Source of the DNA: an uncultured Coriobacteriaceae bacterium
GTDB taxonomy: Bacteria > Actinomycetota > Coriobacteriia > Coriobacteriales > QAMH01
Length of the DNA: 13,406 bases
Direction: 5' to 3'
Assembly: GCA_902783175.1 (NCBI GenBank)
Contig: CACZQA010000028.1
Location: forward strand, 1 to 13,406
Shown: piece after piece, positions 8,339 to 13,406 of the stretch
How positions within the stretch are numbered: position 1 is the stretch's first letter
How the letters are laid out: every line of letters starts with the position of its first letter
Program-made: the position numbers and the translations under genes
Notes under the pieces: generated by a model
Databases searched by the model: none
Told to the model about the DNA's origin: nothing
The model's input: only the letters and a program-made list of their open reading frames with translations

Positions 8339-9643
8339 ATGCTGGCAGCAACCTGGAAATGCGGTTCGCGGACCTTCGACCTGTCACGTCCGCTCGTGAT
8401 GGGAATCTGCAACGTCACGCCCGACTCCTTCAGCGACGGCGGCGACCATGACTCGTTCGACGAAGCCGTCGCCTATGCGCTCAAGATGGTCGAAGAGGGC
8501 GCGGACATCATCGACGTGGGCGGCGAGTCGACGCGCCCCGGATCTGCCGAGGTTTCCGTCGAGGAGGAGACGCGCCGCGTCGTCCCCGTCATCTCCGCGC
8601 TTGCGGGGCGGGGCATCGCGGTGAGCGTGGACACGCGCCATGCGCCCGTTGCGCGTGCGGCACTCGATGCTGGCGCCTGCATCATCAACGACATCTCCGG
8701 CTTTCGCGACGAGGCCATGCGCGAGGTCGCGCAGGGAAGCGATGCGGGGCTGGTCATCATGCACATGCTCGGCACGCCCGAGCACATGCAGGACGACCCG
8801 CATTACGACGACGTGGTCTCCGAGGTCGAGGACAGCCTCGTGCGCATGGCGCGCCGCCTCGAGGCGCAAGGCGTCGAGAGAGACCGCATCTGCCTCGATC
8901 CGGGCGTCGGCTTTGGCAAGCTGGCCGAGCACAACGCGGCGCTGCTGCTCGCCACGGAGCGCTTCGCCAATGCCGGCTACCCCTTCATGGTCGCGGTGAG
9001 CCGTAAGTCGTTCATCGGGCTGCGCTCGGGACTTGATGTCCCGAAAGAGCGCGACCTAGCGTCTGCGCTGTGTGCGGCGGCGGCATGCGCCGACGGGGCC
9101 CGAGTGGCGCGCGTCCACAACGTCGCGCTCACCCGCGAGGTCCTTGCAACGTCGAGGCGCGCGCTCGTGGCCCTCGGCTCGAACCAGGCAAATCCGGTCG
9201 AGCAGCTCGACGATGCCCTCGAGGCGCTTCGCAAGACGCAAGGCGTGTGGGTGAGCAGGGTCTCGACGTACGTGACGAGCGAGCCCGCCTACCTGGCCGA
9301 GCAAGACGAGTTCGTCAACGCGGTTGCGCAGGTCCAGACCACGCTCGGCCCGCGGAAGCTCCTCGATGCGCTGCATGCGATCGAGGATTCGCAGGGCCGC
9401 GTACGCGAGACGCCCAACGGGCCGCGCACGATCGATCTGGACATCGTCGATTACGAGGGCATCGAAAGCTCGCAAGACGAGCTCGTGCTGCCACATCCGC
9501 GCGCGCTCGAACGCGATTTTGTCGTGACGCCGCTGCTCGAGATCGCGCCGGGCTACGTGCTCGCGGACGGCACGCCCGTGACCCGCGCGAACGTGACCGT
9601 TGGAAAGGTGACGGGGCAGGCGAGCTTCCTGAGCCTCTCGTAA
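8339..9643 (+). CDS. folP-folK: Fused dihydropteroate synthase / HPPK (FolP-FolK)
   Basis: A 434-residue fusion. Residues 1 to about 272 are dihydropteroate synthase (joins pABA to the pterin; target of sulfonamides): MGICNVTPDSFSDGG (21-35), DVGGESTRPGS (59-69), SVDTR (96-100), INDISGF (116-122), DPGVGFGK (187-194) and SRKSFIG (221-227). From about 274 the protein is 6-hydroxymethyl-7,8-dihydropterin pyrophosphokinase: RALVALGSN (274-282), the central EQDEFVNAVAQVQT (321-334), and NGPRTIDLDIV (360-370) with the paired aspartates D366 and D368. There is almost no linker at the joint (about base 9158). The order in the protein is the reverse of the pathway: HPPK makes the substrate that FolP uses. 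The start has AGGGAG at 8322-8327, eleven bases upstream. FolB, which lies between folP and folK in many actinobacteria, is missing. Confidence 0.95.
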   Translation: MLAATWKCGSRTFDLSRPLVMGICNVTPDSFSDGGDHDSFDEAVAYALKMVEEGADIIDVGGESTRPGSAEVSVEEETRRVVPVISALAGRGIAVSVDTRHAPVARAALDAGACIINDISGFRDEAMREVAQGSDAGLVIMHMLGTPEHMQDDPHYDDVVSEVEDSLVRMARRLEAQGVERDRICLDPGVGFGKLAEHNAALLLATERFANAGYPFMVAVSRKSFIGLRSGLDVPKERDLASALCAAAACADGARVARVHNVALTREVLATSRRALVALGSNQANPVEQLDDALEALRKTQGVWVSRVSTYVTSEPAYLAEQDEFVNAVAQVQTTLGPRKLLDALHAIEDSQGRVRETPNGPRTIDLDIVDYEGIESSQDELVLPHPRALERDFVVTPLLEIAPGYVLADGTPVTRANVTVGKVTGQASFLSLS

Positions 9644-9655
9644 CTACACGGGTGC

Positions 9656-9756
9656 TGCTGCATTCCTGCCGTAAACTTCTTGTCATACGGTATCGCGGTT
9701 GATGTGATAACATCTTGACAAGCTCGTTTTTGGTACTAATTATCAGGAATGCAGCA
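9656..9756 (+). repeat. 101-base nested inverted repeat in the folPK - SepIVA-like spacer
   Basis: Outer arms TGCTGCATTCCTG (9656-9668) and its perfect reverse complement CAGGAATGCAGCA (9744-9756) enclose 75 bases. Nested inside are AAAC/GTTT (9673-9676 with 9726-9729), CTTGTCA/TGACAAG (9679-9685 with 9716-9722) and GATGT/ACATC (9701-9705 with 9710-9714, loop GATA). The right half overlaps the candidate promoter of the next gene. No T-run follows, and no flanking target duplication is visible, so neither a standard terminator nor a clear mobile-element remnant is shown. Confidence 0.75.
9715..9743 (+). promoter_or_regulatory. Candidate promoter for the SepIVA/DivIVA-like gene
   Basis: TTGACA (9715-9720) is a perfect -35. 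At 17 bases lies AATTAT (9738-9743) and at 16 TAATTA (9737-9742), both imperfect -10s. An extended element TGGTACTAA (9731-9739) is an alternative but its spacing to the TTGACA is only 13. A second extended -10, TGTGATAAC (9703-9711), lies just upstream. The exact hexamer is therefore unsettled. The leader would be about 40 bases. Confidence 0.55.
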
Positions 9757-9792
9757 TAAACGTAGTAAGCTTGATAACGAAGGAGCCCATTC

Positions 9793-10257
9793 ATGGATGA
9801 TGCAGGTATCGAGGAACTCCTCGACGAGCTCGCAGAACGGATCGAGCAGTCCAAGCCTGTCCTGGGCAACAGCCAGAAACGCCAGGTCGAGATTGGCCCC
9901 ATCTTCGAGATTCTCGATGAGATTCGCGACATCTTCCCCGAGGAGCTGCGCCAGGCGCGCATCATCGTGCGCGACCGGCAGGGCATGGTCGAGGCAGCCG
10001 AAGTCGACGCGAACCGCATCCTCGAGGACGCGGAGCGCCAGGCAGAGCAAATTGCCGGCGAGCAGGAGATCGTCCGCCTCGCCGAGCAGCGCGCGCAGGA
10101 GATCGTCGACGACGCCATGGCACGCGAGCGCGAGATGCGCGTCGGTGCCGAGGACTACGCCGACCAGATCTTCGCGAACCTCGAGACCAATCTGGACAAT
10201 CTGCTTAAGAACGTGACGCGTTGCCGCCAGCGTCTCAACAGCGGGATGACCGATTAG
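9793..10257 (+). CDS. SepIVA/DivIVA-like coiled-coil protein
   Basis: A 154-residue, highly charged, mostly helical protein with no signal peptide or membrane segment. Residues about 55-120 have a long heptad-like pattern rich in A, E, R and Q (AEVDANRILEDAERQAEQI and onwards), followed by the family-typical end YADQIFANLETNLDNLL (122-138) and RCRQRL. Small proteins of this shape are annotated as DivIVA-like or as 'ATPase'; the mycobacterial member SepIVA lies directly upstream of a DUF177 gene and takes part in septum and envelope growth. The same order is seen here with the DUF177 gene 51 bases downstream. An envelope-growth role is therefore inferred from family and context. Start ATG 9793 has GAAGGAG at 9779-9785, seven bases upstream. 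No ATPase motif is present. Confidence 0.75.
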   Translation: MDDAGIEELLDELAERIEQSKPVLGNSQKRQVEIGPIFEILDEIRDIFPEELRQARIIVRDRQGMVEAAEVDANRILEDAERQAEQIAGEQEIVRLAEQRAQEIVDDAMAREREMRVGAEDYADQIFANLETNLDNLLKNVTRCRQRLNSGMTD

Positions 10258-10268
10258 CCCCGCACCTG

Positions 10269-10296
10269 TTGCTTGACGCCACCGGCAAGCAGTTTT
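10269..10296 (+). terminator. Weak hairpin with TTTT before the DUF177 gene
   Basis: TTGCTTG (10269-10275) pairs with CAAGCAG (10286-10292) in seven pairs, one of them a T-G wobble, with a 10-base loop, directly followed by TTTT (10293-10296) and then the GGAGG ribosome site. The stem is short and the T-run brief, so it may be a partial terminator or attenuator rather than a full stop. It could lower DUF177 expression relative to the upstream gene. Confidence 0.4.
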
Positions 10297-10308
10297 GGAG
10301 GTCGAGCA

Positions 10309-10848
10309 ATGAAACCGCTGATTATCGAAGCCTACCCCGAGCTCTCGGAGCTCGGGGCTTTTCGTGTTCTGAAAGGCACGCTTGACGAGACGTCGTACAG
10401 GCGTGGTGCAGAGGTCCTGGAGACGCCCGACGGCATCTCGTACGACCTCACGCTCACCAACACGGGCGAGGGCATCTTGCTCTCGGGCACGGCAAGCTGC
10501 ACGGCGCATGCAAGCTGCGCGCGTTGCCTCGCGCCCGCGACGCTCGAGATCTCCGGAGACGTCGAGGGGTACTATTCGCTCGAGCCCGTCGATACGCTCG
10601 AGGGCTACGAGCAAGACGAGTTTGACTGCCTGGACGAGGACGGCAAGTTTGACGCCGCCGGTCCCATCGAGGCAGCGCTCGTGTACGCGACCCCGTTTGT
10701 CATCTTGTGCAAGGAGGACTGCAAGGGACTGTGCCCCACATGCGGTGCCGACCTGAACGAGGGGCCGTGCGCGTGCGACAGCTCGGACGACATCGATCCG
10801 GACAACCCGTTTGCCGTGCTGAGAAATCTCAAATTCAACGAGGAATGA
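10309..10848 (+). CDS. DUF177/YceD-family protein, 23S rRNA accumulation protein type
   Basis: A 179-residue YceD/DUF177 protein. Family members sit beside rpmF in most bacteria and are implicated in 23S rRNA accumulation or 50S assembly; the biochemical role is not settled. Visible marks: CxxxxxCxxC (C64, C70, C73; ASCARCLAPATLEISG), an acidic middle (DEFDCLDEDGKFD), then LCKEDCKGLCPTCGADLNEGPC (133-154) with C134, C138, C142, C145 and C154, probably a metal site, and the end DPDNPFAVLRNLKF (163-176), which is strongly typical. The start is ATG 10309, with GGAGG at 10297-10301 seven bases upstream; the frame is open to ATG 10273 but that start has no support. The first codons contain a terminator-like hairpin (10335-10362). 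Here rpmF is displaced by two genes, unlike the usual adjacency. Confidence 0.88.
   Translation: MKPLIIEAYPELSELGAFRVLKGTLDETSYRRGAEVLETPDGISYDLTLTNTGEGILLSGTASCTAHASCARCLAPATLEISGDVEGYYSLEPVDTLEGYEQDEFDCLDEDGKFDAAGPIEAALVYATPFVILCKEDCKGLCPTCGADLNEGPCACDSSDDIDPDNPFAVLRNLKFNEE
10335..10362 (+). promoter_or_regulatory. Terminator-like hairpin inside the first codons of the DUF177 gene
   Basis: CCCCGAGCTC (10335-10344) and GAGCTCGGGG (10348-10357) form a perfect 10-base-pair stem with a 3-base loop TCG, followed by C and TTTT (10359-10362). It lies in codons 9-16. Part of it is forced by coding: Glu-Leu is encoded twice as the palindrome GAGCTC. The flanking CCCC/GGGG and the TTTT make it more terminator-like than that alone would. 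It could be an attenuator or a translation-slowing hairpin; this is inference. Confidence 0.45.
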
Positions 10849-10850
10849 CC

Positions 10851-11999
10851 GTGGGCTACAAGACGTACACCTGCCCCGTGGGCAGGGAATGCGGCGGCTG
10901 CGAGTGGCTGAGCGTTCCCTATGAAATCCAGCTCCGACGCAAGCACGAGGGGCTCGTGGAGCTCTACGAGCCGTTCGGCGTCTCCGTCGATCCCGTCATC
11001 GGGATGGACGAGCCCATCTGCTATCGCGCCAAGATTCAGAGCCCCTTCGTGCGCGGACGGCGCGGAAGACCGCATTTCGGCATGTACGAGCGCCGGTCGC
11101 ACAACCTGATAGAGGCGCGCGAGTGCCTCGTCGAGTACCCCGAGGGTCGCCGTATCCTCGAGACCATCGCAAACCTCGCCTGGGATTACCATATCGCCCC
11201 CTATAACGAGTTCACGGGCAGGGGACTGCTGCGTCACGCGGTCATCCGCGTCGGTCATGCAACTGGCGAGGTCATGGTGACGCTCGTCGTCAATCGCAAG
11301 GAGTTCCCGCACAAGAAGGCCTTCGTCGCCGACTTGCGCGACGAGCATCCCGAAATCGCCACCGTCGTCTTCAATGTCAACACGCGCAGGACCAACGCGG
11401 TGCTCGGGCAGTTGTCCATGACGGCATACGGGCAGGGGTGGATCGAAGACGAGGTCTGCGGGTGCACGTTCCGCATCCCCTCGAGCGCGTTCTACCAGAC
11501 CAATCCCGTGCAGACCGAGGCGCTGTACGACAAGGCCATCGAGCTTGCGCACCTGGGCAAGGACGACGTCGTGCTCGACGCGTACTGTGGCATCGGCACC
11601 ATCGGCATCATCGCGGCGAGGCGCAGCGGATGCGCTCTCGTCGGCATCGAGTCCGTGCACGACGCCGTCGAGATTGCCTACGAGAACGCGCGGATAAACC
11701 GCGTGAAGAATGCGGAGTTCATCGAGGGCGATGCCGGCGAGGTGCTCGCGAAAAGCGAGGGCGCCCCGAGCGTCGTCTTCATGAACCCGCCACGGGGCGG
11801 CTCCTCCGAGCAATTCCTGCGCTGCCTGCTCGATGCAGCCCCCGAGCGCATCGTCTACATCAGCTGCAATCCCGAGACGCAAGTGCGCGACCTGACGGTG
11901 CTCGCGGACCGTTATCGGATCAAGCGCGTCGTCCCCGTCGACATGTTCCCGCACACGAAGCATTGCGAGACGATAGCGATGCTGTCGCGTGGATGCTGA
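10851..11999 (+). CDS. 23S rRNA (uracil-5)-methyltransferase-like protein, RlmD/RumA family
   Basis: A 382-residue SAM-dependent m5U methyltransferase of the RlmD/RlmCD/TrmA family. Counting from the GTG: an iron-sulfur pattern C8-x5-C14-x2-C17 with a probable fourth ligand C92 (ARECLVEY), as in E. coli RlmD; FYQTNPVQTEALY (214-226); SAM motif DAYCGIGTIGIIAA (243-256); NPPRGG (312-317); catalytic nucleophile C339 in YISCNPET; and the end HCETIAML with E373. The N-terminal TRAM domain of RlmD is absent. The usual DPPR motif reads NPPR. Start choice: GAGGA (10840-10844) sits six bases before GTG 10851, but ATG 10845 overlaps the DUF177 stop as ATGA and cannot be excluded (six bases longer). Either way it is tightly coupled to the DUF177 gene. 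Whether it modifies U747, U1939 or another uridine cannot be told. Confidence 0.85.
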   Translation: MGYKTYTCPVGRECGGCEWLSVPYEIQLRRKHEGLVELYEPFGVSVDPVIGMDEPICYRAKIQSPFVRGRRGRPHFGMYERRSHNLIEARECLVEYPEGRRILETIANLAWDYHIAPYNEFTGRGLLRHAVIRVGHATGEVMVTLVVNRKEFPHKKAFVADLRDEHPEIATVVFNVNTRRTNAVLGQLSMTAYGQGWIEDEVCGCTFRIPSSAFYQTNPVQTEALYDKAIELAHLGKDDVVLDAYCGIGTIGIIAARRSGCALVGIESVHDAVEIAYENARINRVKNAEFIEGDAGEVLAKSEGAPSVVFMNPPRGGSSEQFLRCLLDAAPERIVYISCNPETQVRDLTVLADRYRIKRVVPVDMFPHTKHCETIAMLSRGC

Positions 12000-12014
12000 G
12001 TGCGAGGAGCGTGC

Positions 12015-12758
12015 ATGGGTTTCGACGAGTTCGAGGTGAGCATCAGAAGGTACACGGGGAGCAGCCCTGTCGTGCAGGTGCCCGAGGGCGTGCGCGCGAT
12101 CGGTGCACGGGCATTCGAGAACCATGCCGAAATTCACGAGCTCGTCATTCCCGAAGGCGTTGTCGAGATAGGCGAGCGCGCGTTTTCCTCGTGCATGAAC
12201 CTCGAGCGTATCGGGCTGCCCTCGACGCTCGAGGTGCTGGGCGCAGGCGCGTTTCGCGGGTGCCGCAAGCTGGAGCGCGTCGTCTTGCCCGACGGTATCA
12301 GGGCAATCGAGCGCCAGACCTTTCTGCGCTGCAGCTCGCTTGCGGATGTTGAGTTTCCCGGGCATATCGAGTCCATCGGCGACGAGGCGTTCCAGAAGTG
12401 CGTCTCGCTCGGGAGCCTTGCGCTGCCCGAGAGCCTGCGCAGCATCGGCGAGCAGGCGTTTCGCATGTGCAGCGCGCTCGAGGCAGTCGTTCTTCCCGCG
12501 GGTGTTGCGTCGATGGGCGCAGGCGCGTTCGCGCGCTGCGAGGGGCTGAGGGCAGTCCGGCTTCCCGAGCGCTTGCGCTCGATCGCGCCCGAAGTCTTCG
12601 AATCGTGCGAACATCTGGAGCTCGTCGAGTTGCCAGCCGGGCTCGAGCGCATCGAGAGCAGGGCGTTCGCGTCATGCCACAGCCTGCTGCAGCTCCAGTA
12701 CCCGCCGACGCTTGTCTACGTTGCCGAAGACGCGTTCGCCGGCGTGGGGGAGCAGTAG
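12015..12758 (+). CDS. Cytoplasmic BspA-type leucine-rich-repeat protein (LRR_5)
   Basis: A 247-residue protein made almost wholly of BspA/LRR_5 repeats. After a 22-residue head there are nine uninterrupted 23-residue units (residues 23-229) and a partial tenth. The unit reads P-x-G-(V/I/L)-x-x-I-x-x-x-A-F-x-x-C-x-x-L-x-x-(V/I)-x-L, and position 15 is cysteine in repeats 2 to 9. Such repeats form a solenoid used for binding. Unlike typical BspA proteins there is no signal peptide, LPxTG or membrane segment, so it should stay in the cytoplasm. Start ATG 12015 has GAGGAG at 12004-12009, five bases upstream; a GTG at 12000 directly after the preceding stop is less likely. It lies 15 bases after the methyltransferase and is probably cotranscribed with it. 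Partner and role are unknown. Confidence 0.85.
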   Translation: MGFDEFEVSIRRYTGSSPVVQVPEGVRAIGARAFENHAEIHELVIPEGVVEIGERAFSSCMNLERIGLPSTLEVLGAGAFRGCRKLERVVLPDGIRAIERQTFLRCSSLADVEFPGHIESIGDEAFQKCVSLGSLALPESLRSIGEQAFRMCSALEAVVLPAGVASMGAGAFARCEGLRAVRLPERLRSIAPEVFESCEHLELVELPAGLERIESRAFASCHSLLQLQYPPTLVYVAEDAFAGVGEQ

Positions 12759-12767
12759 CGTCCCCCA
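12745..12767 (+). other. Hairpin enclosing the LRR gene stop codon
   Basis: TGGGGGA (12745-12751) pairs perfectly with TCCCCCA (12761-12767); the 9-base loop holds the TAG stop (12756-12758). No T-run follows. It may protect the transcript end or act as a poor terminator; the rest of the spacer to rpmF shows only the promoter listed next. Confidence 0.4.
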
Positions 12768-12825
12768 GGATGGTAGGCGAACGGAAGAAAAATGCTGACG
12801 ACCCCTTCTCGAATCTCGGAAAGCG

Positions 12826-12834
12826 TGGTAGACT
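12826..12834 (+). promoter_or_regulatory. Candidate extended -10 promoter for rpmF
   Basis: TGGTAGACT is an extended -10 (TGG then TAGACT, four of six), with no good -35 at 17 bases. A start near 12841 gives a leader of about 67 bases before the rpmF ATG. This would let L32 be made separately from the four genes upstream. Confidence 0.45.
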
Positions 12835-12907
12835 ACTTTTTCGCGTGTTCAAAGTATTTCAGCGTGTCGTAGGTTTTGGGCACACTGTGTAGGAAAGGTA
12901 AATAACG

Positions 12908-13090
12908 ATGGCAGTACCCAAGCGTAAAACTGGCAGGATTCGCACCCATTCTCGTCGTTCCGCAAACGACAAGTGCGCCACGATCGGCCGCTCCATTTGC
13001 CCGCAGTGCGGCGAGGTCAAGCGTCCTCATACCGTATGCCCGAGCTGCGGTTACTACAAGGACCGCGAGGTTCTCTCTGTCGAGGACTAA
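12908..13090 (+). CDS. rpmF: 50S ribosomal protein L32
   Basis: A 60-residue basic protein, the usual length for L32, of the zinc-ribbon (C+) type: CPQCG (31-35) and CPSCG (44-48) supply four cysteines. The N terminus AVPKRKTGRIRTHSRRSAND is typical of the family (AVPKRKxS and variants), here with K-T-G-R-I-R-T-H, a common actinobacterial-like variation. AGGAAAGG at 12891-12898 lies nine bases before the ATG. It has its own candidate promoter and a terminator directly after, so it looks like a single-gene unit, although in most bacteria it directly follows the DUF177 gene. Confidence 0.97.
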   Translation: MAVPKRKTGRIRTHSRRSANDKCATIGRSICPQCGEVKRPHTVCPSCGYYKDREVLSVED

Positions 13091-13115
13091 ATTCCTCCAT
13101 CCAGCATCTTTGATG

Positions 13116-13152
13116 AAGAGTCGGCGCTCGCAAGGTGAGCGTTGGCTCTTTT
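13116..13152 (+). terminator. Intrinsic terminator after rpmF
   Basis: Arms 13116-13129 and 13137-13150 form 14 pairs, three of them G-U wobbles (AAGAGTCGGCGCTC against GAGCGTTGGCTCTT), with loop GCAAGGT and a TTTT run (13149-13152). It begins 26 bases after the rpmF stop. The plsX promoter starts on its last T. Confidence 0.85.
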
Positions 13153-13160
13153 GCTATGCT
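13152..13160 (+). promoter_or_regulatory. Candidate extended -10 promoter for plsX, abutting the rpmF terminator
   Basis: TGCTATGCT is an extended -10 (TGC then TATGCT, four of six) beginning on the last T of the rpmF terminator. No recognisable -35. Transcription from near 13167 would give a leader of about 90 bases carrying two hairpins. Confidence 0.45.
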
Positions 13161-13194
13161 GTTTTCCCGTTTTCTTCCACAATAGCCTGGACGG

Positions 13195-13240
13195 CGGTCT
13201 GCTCGTGAGGCAAGGGGCAGACCGGCGTCTGATTGATGCC
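13195..13240 (+). promoter_or_regulatory. Two consecutive hairpins in the plsX leader
   Basis: Hairpin 1: CGGTCTGCTC (13195-13204) with GGGCAGACCG (13215-13224), ten pairs with one T-G wobble, loop of ten. Hairpin 2: GGCGTC (13224-13229) with GATGCC (13235-13240), six pairs with one wobble, loop of five; the two share base 13224 and so stack closely. Hairpin 2 ends one base before the AGAGAGG ribosome site (13242-13248). No known riboswitch class is recognised. Confidence 0.45.
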
Positions 13241-13257
13241 GAGAGAGGTGCCCGTCA

Positions 13258-13406
13258 ATGTCGCAGGTAAAACTGGTCGTCGACGCAATGGGCGGCGACG
13301 ACGCGCCTGATGTGGTCTTGGAGGGCGTCGAGCAGGCGCTTTTGGAAGACCCGGAAATCTTCGTCTACCTGACTGGCCCGGCAAAAATCGTCGTGCCCTT
13401 TGCCGA
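13258..13406 (+). CDS. plsX: Phosphate acyltransferase PlsX, N-terminal part (3' end outside window)
   Basis: The first 49 codons of PlsX, which makes acyl-phosphate from acyl-ACP for phosphatidic acid synthesis at the membrane surface. The family opening is plain: VKLVVDAMGGDDAPDVVLEG (residues 4-23), compared with the usual LDAMGGDxAPxxxVEG. The gene runs off the window. Start ATG 13258 has AGAGAGG at 13242-13248, nine bases upstream. Its place after rpmF is conserved in most bacteria. A separate promoter and a structured leader precede it. Confidence 0.93.
   Translation, partial: MSQVKLVVDAMGGDDAPDVVLEGVEQALLEDPEIFVYLTGPAKIVVPFA

Noticed and set aside
9656..9756. The inverted repeat as a transposon or IS remnant with terminal repeats
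   Set aside because: No target-site duplication flanks it and no transposase fragment is present; kept only as an unexplained inverted repeat.
10605..12614. 669-codon - strand frame across the DUF177, methyltransferase and LRR genes
   Set aside because: Antisense shadow of three genes with strong family motifs on the + strand; no ribosome site or domain seen.
12081..12757. The 69-base periodicity as a tandem DNA repeat or CRISPR-like array
   Set aside because: The period is at the protein level (23-residue LRR units); the DNA units differ too much from one another to be repeats and spacers.

Overview
This is an ordinary-looking stretch of core chromosome from a GC-rich actinobacterium. I infer the class Coriobacteriia (gut or oral anaerobes such as the Collinsella, Olsenella and Eggerthella groups). 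The basis is the high GC with strongly GC-biased third codon positions, two gene orders familiar from Actinobacteria (tilS-hpt-ftsH-folE-folP-folK, and a SepIVA/DivIVA-like gene followed by DUF177, then rpmF and plsX), a four-cysteine zinc-type L32, and a BspA-type leucine-rich-repeat protein of the sort common in host-associated anaerobes. The genus cannot be read from the sequence. All recognised genes lie on the + strand. I see no rRNA, tRNA, CRISPR array, insertion sequence or phage gene, and no gene-free stretch exceeds 170 bases.

Layout. 1-642: the 3' half of an ArsS-like radical SAM/Cys-rich gene. 733-2385: an AarF/UbiB-type atypical kinase with two C-terminal membrane helices. 2475-3794: an amidohydrolase of the MTA/SAH-deaminase type. 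3856-4947 tilS, 5063-5605 hpt and 5636-7678 ftsH form the classical tilS-hpt-ftsH block, closed by a strong intrinsic terminator. 7770-8336 folE and 8339-9643 a fused folP-folK make a two-gene folate operon; folB is absent from the position where relatives carry it. 9793-10257 a SepIVA/DivIVA-like coiled-coil protein, 10309-10848 DUF177 (YceD), 10851-11999 a 23S rRNA m5U methyltransferase-like gene and 12015-12758 a cytoplasmic leucine-rich-repeat protein follow in one direction. rpmF (12908-13090), with its own promoter and terminator, and the start of plsX (13258 to the window end) complete it.

How the genes fit together. The tilS-hpt-ftsH block covers AUA decoding, purine salvage and membrane protein quality control. 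The folE/folPK pair supplies the pterin branch and the joining step of folate synthesis. The right-hand block mixes envelope growth (SepIVA-like, PlsX), ribosome assembly (DUF177, L32, rRNA methylation) and an orphan repeat protein. Most candidate promoters are extended -10 elements (TGN followed by a TAnnnT-like hexamer) with a poor -35. At two sites (folE, plsX) the promoter overlaps the terminator of the preceding gene.

I do not see a clearly new biological system. The observations most worth a second look are non-coding: a 101-base nested inverted repeat (9656-9756) between folPK and the SepIVA-like gene, two successive hairpin-plus-TTTT elements straddling the start of the DUF177 gene, and a two-hairpin leader before plsX. 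Protein-level oddities are the folP-folK fusion without folB, a methyltransferase with NPPR where DPPR is usual, and a perfectly regular 23-residue repeat protein without a signal peptide inside a ribosome/lipid gene cluster.
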